NCBI RefSeq assembly: GCF_000090795.2
Contig: NW_003546488.1
Coordinates: 11,802 to 75,801, forward strand
Source of the DNA: Amphimedon queenslandica
Taxonomy: Eukaryota > Porifera > Demospongiae > Haplosclerida > Niphatidae
Length of the DNA: 64,000 nucleotides
Reading direction: 5' to 3'
A program made the translations under genes and the position numbers. Numbering within the stretch: position 1 is the first letter of the stretch; every line of letters starts with the position of its first letter. Positions 22,246 to 34,060 of this stretch are shown here, in pieces. The notes beneath the pieces were generated by a model. The model saw only the letters and a list, made by a program, of their open reading frames with translations, had not been told where the DNA came from and made no database searches.

Positions 22246-25200
22246 CTAGCTCTGTATCCTTTCTTGCTTCATCTTGCCCTCTTTTAACACTAGTTCAGCC
22301 CAAATTGTTGCCGGCGACGAACTTGGTTTCGGTCCATCTCTGATAATCTTGGCAATCAGGACGGGCCCAGTCTGTAAAAGAGAGCAATATACTATCATGT
22401 GCCATTGTGCGTAAGCATACATTATTACGTGTGAGTTGATGCAGTACATGATGACTGTATACACAAAAGTGCAATGACAACCGAACATTATTGTAAACTT
22501 ACCTGATTGCATAACCTATGCTCTACCCTCCTACATGTGGCTGGGTTAGTAAGCAGGTGACGCTTTCGTCTTACGAAACAAGCAAGTTCAACGTTTTGCC
22601 TTGTCACTCTGGCACTGCTGGCCCAACTACATCATTAGATGAACAATAATAGTGTTATTGAATCAGGGTATGCCTGAGTGGGTGTGCTTAGATATAGTAA
22701 CAACATACAAACTATTGTACATGTAAATGCAATAATTAACACTGACAGAATGCACATTCATGACGTAAATGTAAATATAATAATTACTATGCAAGTACAA
22801 TGATTATGCAAGTACATGTACATTGATGAGTATAACAATTGCATTAGGATTTAGGCATCATAGCATAATAGAGACCATTCAAGTACATGAGTCATGAGTA
22901 TTAATATTATTAATGCCCTCAGGGTGCCTACTGTCACAGTGTCAGTTTCAATGTAACTCATCTCAAGCATCATTCACAATGTACCACTTATTATATTAAT
23001 AATGAAAGTCTTAGTCTAATATTCATTCACCTGTTGTGTGATGCAATTGATGTTAAAGAGTCATCCAATTCGTTTAGCTTTTGATCCTAAGAGAGAGGGA
23101 AAGAGGGAAGGAGAGAGAGAGAGAGAGAAGAGACAAAATATATAATTATAATAGAAAAAAGGCATTCCATCTCTTAGCACTCTAACTCTCAATACTATGA
23201 GTTTAATCTATGTATACACAAGCAATGAACTCCAGAAGAGATAGTAACAAATTAATTGTGTCACATTATACAATCTCAGATTACATGCTTTAACATTTCA
23301 ACCAGCTGTACACAGTTAAGGTTATGACATCAGAGTGTACATTTCTCACCAAGCTGAATCATTTCTTGGAATCGAAGCTCAAATACTATAATTACAGTCC
23401 AAAGGTTGGTATTTTTCCCCCTTTCAGTCAACCCATGGAGGAGTATCAATCTCAGAGTGGATGCATTTCCTGTTACTATAATGCTATGATGCTCTTAATA
23501 CTGGACCTTATGGTTTCCTGTACAAGTAAACAATCATCACTCCTTGGTCAGTTCTGTCATCATTACTGGGCCAACACAGGAAGTGTGTAAATGATTGTAC
23601 ACAAAATTTTAATAAGGCAGTAGCTGGGTATGGAAAGTCCCAGTCATAAAGGATGTCAACAAAAGTGTAGATTCAATAAAAGCATAACCTGCCATAGAGC
23701 AAGCAAGTAGAACTTTAATTTGGTGATTGAAGACACTTATGCATTTCAAAATTTCTGCTCCTGTAAAACTTACAAGTACAGTTATGCATTATTTTTATAA
23801 TTGACACTTATTTATGCTCAATACACTTAAGCTACATGTACGTTGAAAGTTTGGACTCATTCCCAGGGTTTCCCACAGGATTTTGGCAAAGTGGCCATGA
23901 AGCTTCTTGTCAGTGGATTCTCAAGTTGCTTTAAAATTGGACAAAAGATCCTACCACAAGGAGAGAATTCTCTACCTTTATAACTTTCCCTAATACATAT
24001 ACACATGCATGTGTTCTTATGTTGTTGTGCAGAAAGGTTGAGCTGATTCCAGTCAAATTAGATTTTTACAAATTTTTAAAGTTACTCCAAAATTAGTACA
24101 AAATGAAAGTGCATGGTACAGTACATAAAGTACATGTTATGAAGAGGTGAGAAGTCTTGCTCTAAGGTCATAAAAGTTTGGGGTTATTTTGGAGCTATTT
24201 TGGGGGAAAACCAAGGCTTGAGGTATTTTTGAGAATTTTGGTGTTTTCTTAAAATGGCCGTAACTTGAAAAATTGAAGTCTGAATCAACTCAAACTTTCT
24301 ACATAGCATAAGGACATCAATGTGCATCAGAAAATATAATAAAAATTTGGGGTGATTTCGGAGCAATTTTTTGGAAAAAGAGTATTTTTCAGAAAATGGC
24401 TTATTTCTAAAAGTGACCATAACTCAAAAAATTGAACTCGGAATCAACTCAAACTTTCTACATAGCATAAGGACATCAATATCTATCAGAAAATGCAATA
24501 AAAATTTGAGGTGATTTCAGAGCCATTTTATGGAAAAAAACCATGGGCTATAGTACAGGGTATTTTCCAGAAAACGGCTTATTTTTAAAAATGACCATAA
24601 CTCAAAAAATTGAAGTCAGAATCAACTCAAACTTTCTACATAGCACAAGGACATCAATATCTATCAGAAAATGTAATAAAAATTTGAGGTGATTTCAGAG
24701 CCATTTTATGGAAAAAACCATGGGCTATAGTACAGGGTATTTTTCAGAAAACGGCTTATTTTTAAAAATGACCATAACTCAAAAAATTGAAGTCGAAATC
24801 AACTCAAACTTTCTACACAGCATAAGGACATTAATATGTATCAGAAAATGTAATAAAAATTTGGGGTAATTTTAGAGCCATTTTTTGGAAAAAACTATGG
24901 GCTACAGTACAGGGTATTTTCAGACAAAGGCTTATTTTTGAAAATGAAAAAATAAAAAGAAAGGATCCTCAATTTATATAAATTTTCTGATACATATAAA
25001 TGTACTTATGTTTTGTAGAAAGTGTGAACTCCTTCCAATCAAAATTGAATTTTTTATGTATTTTAAAAGTTGCTCCAAATGCCATGCACTTAGGAGGGGA
25101 TGATTGTAAATTTGGTGCTTTAAATTCCATTCACCAAAATAAAACTCCAACTTGCTCCAATCACCAAAAATTGTCTAGCAATTTATCAAAATTTTACTCT

Positions 25201-25600
25201 TCCAAAATTACGAGTAATGCATTATGATACTCTTACCATATGATATAAGGAGCATTCGGTTTTAAGTCTCTCTATTCTTGACAATGCATAATCTTGAGGT
25301 ATAGCCTCATGATATGAAATCGGCCGTGTCTTAGAATTGATATTGATTCCATGAATATTCTTGTCCCTACTCTCATTTCCCAGTAATCTATCAATGCATT
25401 TATCAATGTATTCTCTTTCCCTTTTCCCTGTGGTGTGGTTTTGAGTGTGTGAAGAGGAGGGGGAAGGGAGTAATAAGAGATGTGTAACCTTTTCAGTTTA
25501 GTTTACCTTCCTTCTGCACTTTCTCTTGTTGTTTTGGCCTGTGGTTATGATCCTGCGTCAGTAGGTGAGTCTTGTGAATCAGGAAGTCCACCCCCAGCAT
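22246..25600 (-). CDS. Unrecognised conserved-looking five-exon gene, 192 residues
   Basis: Exons 25600..25507, 25427..25237, 23086..23031, 22614..22503 and 22371..22246 join in phase from ATG to TAG. The protein starts MLGVDFLIHKTHLLTQDHN, has a basic linker, a helical stretch (YALSRIERLKTECSLYHM, LNELDDSLTSIASHN) and a basic, Cys-containing second half (ELACFVRRKRHLLTNPATCR, VLIAKIIRDGPKP). No TM segment or signal peptide. I do not recognise it. Exon 4 has a tandem acceptor CAGCAG, so two forms differing by one serine are possible. Head-to-head with HSP70 (378 bp). Intron 2 (23.1-25.2 kb on the map, second in transcript) is mostly repeats. Confidence 0.65.
23860..25090. repeat. Array of 170-190 bp repeats in two variants
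   Basis: Six or more units fill an intron of the 192-residue gene. The central ones (24180..24950) form a distinct variant in inverse orientation to the ends: AACTCAAACTTTCTACATAG, ATAAGGACATCAATAT, GGGCTATAGTACAGGG and GACCATAACTCAAAAAATTG, spaced about 168-177 bp. The outer units match the family at 12480. Both variants share the GTAGAAAGTTTGA-TGATTC core. Confidence 0.8.
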
Positions 25601-25843
25601 GACAATACAAAAAAGGACCAGACTAGACAAAGTTTGTACTCTAGTGACGTAATTTAGGTTCAAAATATTCAATTAATTCATAAGTCAGAATGGGTGGGGC
25701 TGGAATGCGTGGGTGTACAATACACAAACCACGCCTCTTAGCACCACCCCTAGTCCTATGGATTCATGGAATTCCGGGATATCAAAACTGATTCTCCTCC
25801 TGCTCATTTGAGCTCAATCTCCTCTTTTCTCGTGTCCTTCAGA

Positions 25844-25890
25844 TTCTTCTAGAACGTCACCTGATCGACCACGTGTATTATATTATAAAA
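25844..25890 (+). promoter_or_regulatory. Heat-shock element, E-box and TATA box of HSP70
   Basis: TTCTTCTAGAAC at 25844..25855 contains the inverted TTCnnGAA unit that HSF trimers bind. CACGTG lies at about 25870..25875 and TATTATAAAA at 25881..25890, about 90 bases before the start codon. The arrangement is that of an inducible HSP70 promoter. The divergent 192-residue gene begins 240 bases further upstream. Confidence 0.7.
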
Positions 25891-25978
25891 AGCAGGCCCT
25901 TGCTTTCTTGAAATCACGGCATTTTTCAATTTTGACCTCTGAAGATTCGTGAAGCAAAACTCCCTTACTCCAAAGAAA

Positions 25979-27660
25979 ATGTCTAAAGCAACTGGACCAG
26001 CTATTGGTATTGATCTGGGTACCACTTACTCCTGTGTCGGTGTGTTCCAGCACGGGAAAGTAGAAATCACTGCTAACGACCAGGGGAACAGGACTACCCC
26101 TAGCTATGTCGCCTTCACTGACANNNNNNNNNNNNNNNNNNNNNNNNNNNNNNNNNNNNNNNNNNNNNNNNNNNNNNNNNNNNNNNNNNNNNNNNNNNNN
26201 NNNNNNNNNNNNNNNNNNNNNNNNNNNNNNNNNNNNNNNNNNNNNNNNNNNNNNNNNNNNNNNNNNNNNNNNNNNNNNNNNNNNNNNNNNNNNNNNNNNN
26301 NNNNNNNNNNNNNNNNNNNNNNNNNNNNNNNNNNNNNNNNNNNNNNNNNNNNNNNNNNNNNNNNNNNNNNNNNNNNNNNNNNNNNNNNNNNNNNNNNNNN
26401 NNNNNNNNNNNNNNNNNNNNNNNNNNNNNNNNNNNNNNNNNNNNNNNNNNNNNNNNNNNNNNNNNNNNNNNNNNNNNNNNNNNNNNNNNNNNNNNNNNNN
26501 NNNNNNNNNNNNNNNNNNNNNNNNNNNNNNNNNNNNNNNNNNNNNNNNNNNNNNNNNNNNNNNNNNNNNNNNNNNNNNNNNNNNNNNNNNNNNNNNNNNN
26601 NNNNNNNNNNNNNNNNNNNNNNNNNNNNNNNNNNNNNNNNNNNNNNNNNNNNNNNNNNNNNNNNNNNNNNNNNNNNNNNNNNNNNNNNNNNNNNNNNNNN
26701 NNNNNNNNNNNNNNNNNNNNNNNNNNNNNNNNNNNNNNNNNNNNNNNNNNNNNNNNNNNNNNNNNNNNNNNNNNNNNNNNNNNNNNNNNNNNNNNNNNNN
26801 NNNNNNNNNNNNNNNNNNNNNNNNNNNNNNNNNNNNNNNNNNNNNNNNNNNNNNNNNNNNNNNNNNNNNNNNNNNNNNNNNNNNNNCCTCTTTCCCTTGG
26901 AATCGAGACAGCAGGAGGTGTCTTCACGGCTCTCATCAAGAGAAACTCTACCATCCCAAAGAAAGAGCAAGAGACCTTCACGACTTACTCTGACAACCAG
27001 CCAAGTGTCCTTATCCAGGTCTATGAAGGAGAGAGGGCCATGACCAAGGACAATAATCTCCTTGGTAAGTTTGAGCTCTCTGGCATCCCTCCTGCTCCTC
27101 GTGGAGTACCTCAGATCCAGGTTACATTTGATATCGATCGTAACGGTATCCTCAACGTCTCTGCCTCTGACAAGAGTACTGGAAAGGAGAACAAAATCAC
27201 CATCACTAATGACAAAGGACGTCTCTCAGCTGAAGAGATCGAGCGTATGGTCAAGGAAGCAGAAGAGTTCAAGGCTCAAGATGACAAGCAGAGGGAAAGG
27301 ATTGCTGCCAAGAATGCCCTTGAGAGCTACGCATTTAACATGAAGAGTACAATGGAAGACGATAAAATCAAAGACAAAGTCAGCGAAGACGAACGCACTC
27401 AAGTTGTGGATAAATGCAAGGAAGTCATTGCCTGGCTTGACAAGAATCAGACCGCAGAGAAAGAAGAGTTTGAGCACCAGCAGAAAGAACTGGAGAAGGT
27501 CTGTACACCAATCGTTACTAAGCTTTATGCTGCTGGTGGAGGAGCACCTGGTGGAATGCCTGGCGGTATGCCAGGAGGCTTCCCAGGGGCTGGAGGAGCA
27601 CCTCCAACTGGTGGCAGTGATGGTAATGGAGCTGGTCCCACCATTGAAGAGGTTGACTAA
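25979..27660 (+). CDS. Cytosolic HSP70 chaperone, interrupted by an assembly gap
   Basis: The left part (25979..26123) encodes the ATPase N-terminus, with [16 protein letters not shown]. The right part (26887..27660) encodes the substrate-binding domain from [12 protein letters not shown] onward, then a GGMPGG-rich tail and terminal EEVD, the mark of the cytosolic form that binds TPR co-chaperones. 763 N's lie between. Comparison with the canonical protein says about 350 residues (1.05 kb) are missing, so the gap size is an estimate that also breaks the frame; this is an assembly matter and not a gene lesion. No intron is visible, as in inducible HSP70 genes. Confidence 0.92.
26124..26886. 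other. Assembly gap (763 N)
   Basis: Run of N inside HSP70. Its length is shorter than the coding sequence expected here and not consistent in frame with its flanks. HSP70 paralogues often collapse in assembly, which may explain the gap. Confidence 0.98.
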
Positions 27661-28441
27661 TAACTTGACATCATTTATTGGCTATTGCTGTGGACTATTT
27701 AGACTATTTATGTATCATTTTATTTAGTGTTTTTGGATTGATTTAGTGTCCATATAATGTGTATTATAATTATATCATTATAATTTGTGATTATTATTTG
27801 TGATCATTTTCAAAGCACATTATGATTAAAATTAGTTAAAAATAATATTAAACTTCAACACAAGTTGGTTAGTTGGCTAGTAATCTAAAACAAGAGCCTT
27901 AAATTGCATTCAGTATCTGAACATTGTTTAATTTGACCTGCCCTTTTTACGAAAATGGTCAGACAGGGTTTCCTACAGAATTTTTGCATAATCCTCATGC
28001 AGCTTCTATAGTCAGTGGATTGTCAAGTTGCTCAAAAGTTGGGTCTCAGACCTAATACTATGAATCCTACTTAGAGTAATGCTACCGTATTAGAAAAAAT
28101 CACAAGGAGAAAATTCCCCATTTTTATAATTTTTTCTTATACATTTACATGTTCTTATGTTGTGAACAATTTTGGTCGGACTACCTGAGCCATGATTCAA
28201 TGAAGTATTGTATTATATTGTCACTGTGAACAGTTAAAATTATTATTCAAAAAAAAAAAAATTCCAGAAGAGTGACATGGTTGGTAACATATTGACAATG
28301 AAATTGAAAAAATAAAAATAAAAATAGTCATAAGAACAACAAAGAAAAATTACACATGTGACACAAAAATTAAATAATAATAACAGCCAGTGTGCGTGTG
28401 CAGGTATTAGTTCTCCATTGAAATGGAAATGTTTTGTCTTA
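27661..28441. other. Tail-to-tail spacer of HSP70 and the Gab-like gene
   Basis: AT-rich 3' flanks. 27960..28170 carries a degraded unit of the 190-bp repeat family (CAAGTTGCTCAAAAGTTGGG, CACAAGGAGAAAATTCCCC, CATGTTCTTATGTTGTG). No gene seen. Confidence 0.6.
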
Positions 28442-31101
28442 CTAACTTGTAGCATCTAAAGTCAGTTGCTATAAAAAAGAGAGAAAGAGAAAATAATAAA
28501 TAAATAAACAAATCCATTTTAAAATCTATTTTTATTCAGGTACTAATTAATGCTCATAAATAATATAATTATAACCATAAATAAAATAATCTTTTCCCTA
28601 CCTGAACTGGCTCTTCAAAAGAGCCTGAGAAGTTATCAAAGATCTCATTCTTTCCCAAGTCCTCTCTATTGGTTGGATCGTTGCTGCTGATCCCACTGTC
28701 ACTGCAGTAACTGCCGTTGCTTGAAGTAGTTTCCTTATACACGTAGTTAGCAGTAGCTAAGAGATCAACGTCAGAATACTGGTACTTGGTCGTGGGGATG
28801 GGAGATGATCCTCCAGGGGCTTTAGTCCGCGGGGCAGGTATCGGTTTCTTTGGGAACGTAACGTGACAGTAACGGACAGAGGTATGGGTGAGACGTGGGA
28901 CATCCCTCGTTGGAGAGAAAGGCTCGTCCTTGCTGAGATCAGAAACGGTTGAAGAAGATGAACTGCTGTAGTGTCTACTGGTGAAATCAGAGCTAGGTAC
29001 TAGAGGCGGTGACACAGAGGCACCATTTGATTTTGGCTTAGTGGAGCGATCTATTTTAGGAGCCGGCTTGTTATTGCGGTCAATAACTGGAGGAGACCCT
29101 TCGTCCATTACTCCAGCAATGATAGCAAGATTAACATAATGATGCTTATCCTCTTCCTCCTCCTCTTTCGGGCAGGGAGGAGGTGGGCGGTGTGACTCCG
29201 CCTTCCTTTCATCCGGCCTCGGACAATCAACAGCTTCAATCGGCGAGAGACAATCGTAATTACTAAAGGCTGGACGAGGGGGCGGAGGATAATCATAAGT
29301 GTCATTGTGTGTGGGTGGATTTGCTAAACGAGGGGGCGGTGGAATGTCATAAGTATTATCAATTAACGGACGAGGGGGAGGAGGAACGTCATATGTATCG
29401 TTAACAAGAGGACGAGGGGGAGGAGGAACATCATATGTATCGTTAATAAGAGGGCGAGGGGGAGGAGGAACGTCATATGTATCGTTAATAAGAGGGCGAG
29501 GGGGAGGAGGGACATCGTACGTGTCGTCATACGAAAGATTAGCCAGACGAGGGGGCGGGGGAACATCGTATATATTGTTAGGGCGAGCTAAACGAGGGGG
29601 CGGAGGATAGTCGTAGTTACTCTCAGGAGGCGTGGCCCAGTTACCGGAGCAGTGTCTCGGGGAGCTGGTCTCGGAGAGTGACTGCATGTGTAGGTAGCCA
29701 TTAGGAAGGTATTGAGCTGATCCTTCGGATAAAACAGACGAGGAGTCAGTCCACGTGTGTGGGAGGTCATACCAGTCCGGTATCTTGCATAATGAGTCGG
29801 TTCCTTTTGGACTGTCGTATGTCTGAAACCCCATACACTCAAGGTAGCTGGGTTTGTCCTGTGGTCGTGGTACGCAGAAATCAAGGCTCACGCTGTCCCT
29901 TGAAATACTTGAGCTTGAAGCGATACTAGAAGACCTGCTCGTTCTACCACCGCCTCCTCCTCCTCCTCCTGTTTTAAAACCTTTAGCAACTAAAGCCTGT
30001 GTCAACGATACACCAGAAGGTATCATGACTTTACTCTTATTCTCCATCGTGTTCCTTGTCTCCATTCCTTCCATTGATATGACTCTGTGAGGGCGTGGAT
30101 ACTCGCTCTCCGAGACCGAAGAAGGCGGAGGTGGTGGGAGGGGCATTGCCTGTATGCTGCTGTTGCTGGGGAGAGTGACCGAGTAACGCTTGTTGTTATT
30201 TGTTGTAGGACTTGAGTCTGAAAATGAAAATTAACAATTATTATAAACTGACTGTAATATCATAGATAAGGCAATGTGTCAAGACATAACTCTCACACGC
30301 ACACAATTAAACACAATTACATGCAGCAATAACAGGAAAACTATTGCACATCATTTACATAATCAGACTCTTAGATATTGACCTAATAATTGTCTATCAG
30401 ACTGATGGTATTAAATATGACATAGCTATGCTAATACACATGTACATACATGCATGTTATATGCTATACTGCTATTAGATGGAGACACTCCATGGTGACC
30501 TCAGTCTGAATGACCTTTTGACTGATTTTTATCATTATACATGTACATGTACATGTAAGCTGATATCCATTACATCACAACATAAGAAGTGTCTGGACAG
30601 GACTGTAATAGTCTAGTAATTCTGTCTGGCAGCTGAGATGGTAGTGACATCATTGGCTGGCTCACATTTTACTATCATTAGAGCCAGAAGCACAAGCGTA
30701 ATATAAATCCAATAAATTGAACTGCATCAGGGTACAATAGGCCAGTACAATTAGAGTCAATTACAGGTACAGGTATCATTCACTATTGCTATGCATATTA
30801 ACATGTACATTACCTTTTTCATTATCAGTAGCATAGAATCCACACACTTGGCATATGGTCTTTACCCAGGCATTCATTTCATCCAGGGAGGAAGCTACCA
30901 TGTAGTAAGTCCTCTCCTTTGTCTGGATATCGAAAACGTGTTTGTACTTTCTGTGAAAGAGAGACGAGTGGACGCTCACGCAGTCTTCAAGATTAATGAC
31001 TCCCTTGAGGTCAGAGCTGCTCTCGTTCTTGTAATATTCTAGTACTTTGCTGGATCTGAGACAAAACCATCTCTTTCTCCAACTCTGAGGGGAAGAGAGA
31101 G

Positions 31102-31145
<44 letters not shown>

Positions 31146-31149
31146 GAGA

Positions 31150-31193
<44 letters not shown>

Positions 31194-33604
31194 GGGAGAG
31201 AGAGAGAGAGGGAGGGAGAGAGAGAGAGAGAGAGGGGAGAGAAAGAGAGAGAGAACAGATAATGGTACACCAATTTAAGATAGTTTTTTAATGGATTTAT
31301 AAATAATTCATTGTCAAAGCATAAGATGAAACAAAGCCATACATAATAGCTGACATGTAAACAAAACTACATTGTGTATATCACACATGTCAAAACTTCC
31401 AGGCACATGTGGTATCATTACACAAAGCAAAGCATAATAGTCTACCAGACAGAGATATATACATCCTTACTCCTTACCAAGAATTACTCATTATTTAAAG
31501 TCAACAACCACAGCACACATTCCCCCTCCCATACAAACAAGCTGTTGGAATGCCCCACATTTTCCACTAAAAAGCAAACAAGGATCCAAGCCCTCCCTTT
31601 ATCCTAATTTAAGCTCAAACCCTGTCTGCTAACAGACACTCCAATCCATGTCCCTTGTGTGCCTACAGGGCAGTGCCCCCCTTCACTTAGCCTTTGACAA
31701 AGAGACAAAAAGCATTGAACAATGTGACACATATTAAACATACCAGCAGACTTGGAAATGTGCTTAGACGTAGCTCATAGCTAATATCTCAAAGCTACTG
31801 CCGCTTTTGATACAGCTATAGGCTATGGGAGTCTAATGGATCCAACAATATTGCAGTGTACATTAAATTTACATGTGCTACGTGTTAATGATATACTACC
31901 ATCCCTGCAGATGTTAAAATTAATATATGAGTACTCTTTATCTCTTACTCAAAAGAGTGATTTCAAGGCTCTGAACCATGATATATTGCATCAAAGACTC
32001 ATCAAAGGTATCTTCCACCCTCTCTCCCTCCCCTCTCAAAACACAAGTGTCCCGTTAAACAGAGGCCACTAAAAATACTATCATAATAAAGACTCTTTAC
32101 TCTCTTTGTAGATAAAGGCCATTTCTGTGTAACTCCTTCTTAGATCACTATAAAGATGTAGTAGGAACTGACTCGAAGCCAAAGAGTCGAACCCACTCAT
32201 ACTGGCAACTGCTAATAGGCAGTTGGCCATATCTGGTCAAACTTAAGCAGGACATGTAGTACGTGAGTTAGTGTAAGGGGGCAATCATAAAAGTAAGCAA
32301 CCAGTTTGTTTATCATGTCTCTTTTGAAACATATAATGTGTCTTAGATGAGCCCAATGTATATACACAATTAACATTAAATCACAATGCAGCTATTGCAT
32401 GTACATATATGTACACATAAATGCATATGCATTTGATGAATTTACCGGGGTATGTTAGTTTTAATGTGCTTGAAACATACTACATGCACTTGTGTTGCAT
32501 TTAAAGATTGTAGTTTATTGTATGGGAGAATAAAGTTTAGACAAGTGTCACCATGTGGGAAAGATATAGTTGGATGTTTAGGGATAACACATCTATCAGT
32601 TAAGGGAAAGATTGACATGAAATTGTATGTTTAAGCAAATTTGCTCTATTTCTATCAACATCTCCTCTCTTTCCCTCTCTCTTCCTCTCTCTCTCCCATT
32701 GTTTTTCTCTTAATCTATAATGATAATCAAAGCCACAGAGAAAATATCACATATAATTTTACTACATATTATTATAGTTAAACCACACTATAACAGGTGG
32801 ACCCAAGGCACAATAGGAAGAGTCCAGAGTCTGTCATTTTCTGACAATAGTAACAGTAGCATTAAAGGCAGTGCTACCATAAGGTCAGTTTATACAATGA
32901 TAAACATGCATAAAATGCAAGGAAACTATTTTCTTTTTTACTAGGCAAATTTCCTTCCTTTTCTTGTTCAGTACGTTTCAGGAATAAATGTCTCATGGTT
33001 ACGTGTATTGGAACATTTTTGTTTTAATGATAATAATTCTAAAATATCAATTATTATTGAAGCAATTATTTCATGCATGCCTACTCGAGTTGCATAATCC
33101 CATGAAAAGTGTCAAATAAAGTTAAGAGAAACACAAAATTTAATATAGCGCTGCATTCATCAGCAAAGCAATAGCACTAAAATTGTAAACAAAACAAAGT
33201 GGGTGTGTGAAGGGCAGTGAAGGGTAAGACTGTAACAATATCTTGAGTATTAAATTTCAATTAGACTTCTGCAATGAAAAGGACCACGTAATCCCACCCA
33301 CCCTTTTCTGTGGGCTTGCAAGCAAAGGGTTTTTAGCAATATCCTACCACATTCCCTTTCATTTAGGCATCAAAAAAACGGAAGGGAGAGGACCAGAACC
33401 CACCACAAAGTTGAAAGGGAAAAATAATTAATGGTCAACCGGTTTCAAGCCACATCAGAGCAGCAGCATAGGTGAGTAAACAAATCAATGGCCACTAATT
33501 GTGTAGCTGTAAAACAAGAGAGTTGCACTCACTTTTATTCCACTGGTCTCCAAAGGAGGACTCTTGACTAGCCAGCCTTTCTTGATCAATTCACCGCCTC
33601 CCAT
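28442..33604 (-). CDS. Gab/DOS-like docking protein (PH domain, YDVPPPPRP repeats)
   Basis: Exons 33604..33533, 31084..30814, 30217..28602 and 28468..28442 join in phase, 661 residues. The PH domain starts MGGGELIKKGWLVKSPP and continues SWRKRWFCLRSSKVLEYYKN to CQVCGFYATDNEK, the Gab-family pattern. The long exon holds about eight YDVPPPPRP or YDYPPPPR units, which combine pYxxP (Crk-type SH2) with SH3 ligands. It also has YLHM (p85 SH2, YxxM) and YVNL (GRB2 SH2, YxN). Such proteins sit below receptor tyrosine kinases, recruited by the PH domain to the membrane, and collect SH2/SH3 effectors. The last exon, QLTLDATS, is 27 nt and less certain. Head-to-head with another PH gene 456 bp away. 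Confidence 0.88.
29270..29625 (-). repeat. In-frame tandem repeat encoding YDVPPPPRP units
   Basis: Units of 36-48 bp, each reading roughly N-D-T-Y-D-V-P-P-P-P-R-P-L. Four neighbouring units around 29370..29520 are almost identical at the nucleotide level, which points to recent expansion, while outer units (YDYPPPPR, YDIPPPPRL) have drifted. Part of the Gab-like gene. Confidence 0.9.
31088..31253. repeat. (GA)n tract abutting a splice acceptor of the Gab-like gene
   Basis: About 165 bp of GA/GGGA on the plus strand, so CT in the transcript, ending three bases upstream of the acceptor of exon 2 (31084). Same arrangement as at CEP135 exon 2. Confidence 0.95.
31256..33532. other. First intron of the Gab-like gene
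   Basis: 2.3 kb without a recognisable gene or MITE. AT-rich, with only short open frames and scattered pyrimidine runs near 32650..32700. I see nothing I can name. Confidence 0.5.
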
Positions 33605-34060
33605 TCCTGCTCGAAATGTCACCAATCAAAACTGCTAAAATGGAGGAGACTGGCTTGTAAAAACAAAGGCTGAGACGGAAAGCTCCAACGAAACAAGTTT
33701 CACAGATCTATTACAGCAATAAAACAGCTTGTAGTTTTGCTTTTGCAGCTTTGGATCAGAGAAAGCAAAGTTTATGAATGCTTCTTTTTCCGTTTTGCAG
33801 TTTGCCTTTATCCCGCCCGATTGCGGAAGAACATTAATTAACTCCGGATACTACCACCGTATATCACAGGAAACAAGTTCGTTAAGATGTCACTTCCGGT
33901 TAGTAAGTATCCTAGCGTTTTTCTCCGGATATTTTCTAATAATAATCGATAGCCACGCCCACCACACAACTTGAGCAGCACATTCCAGTGTGTACTGTAC
34001 TGGAGTAGAGATATTTCCCCGACTGTTTCTCATTGTTTCTTCCTCCATCCCTCGCTCATC
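33605..34060. promoter_or_regulatory. Shared 456-bp spacer of two divergent PH-domain genes
   Basis: The starts of the Gab-like gene (33604, minus) and of the second PH gene (34061, plus) face away from each other with only 456 bp between, so the promoter is probably bidirectional. No TATA box is evident. Confidence 0.6.

Noticed and set aside
26104-26993. Several open frames through 26.1-27.0 kb
   Set aside because: They exist only because N's contain no stop codon; the real reading is HSP70.
27062-27727. Alternative open frames within HSP70
   Set aside because: Shadow frames of the highly conserved chaperone sequence.
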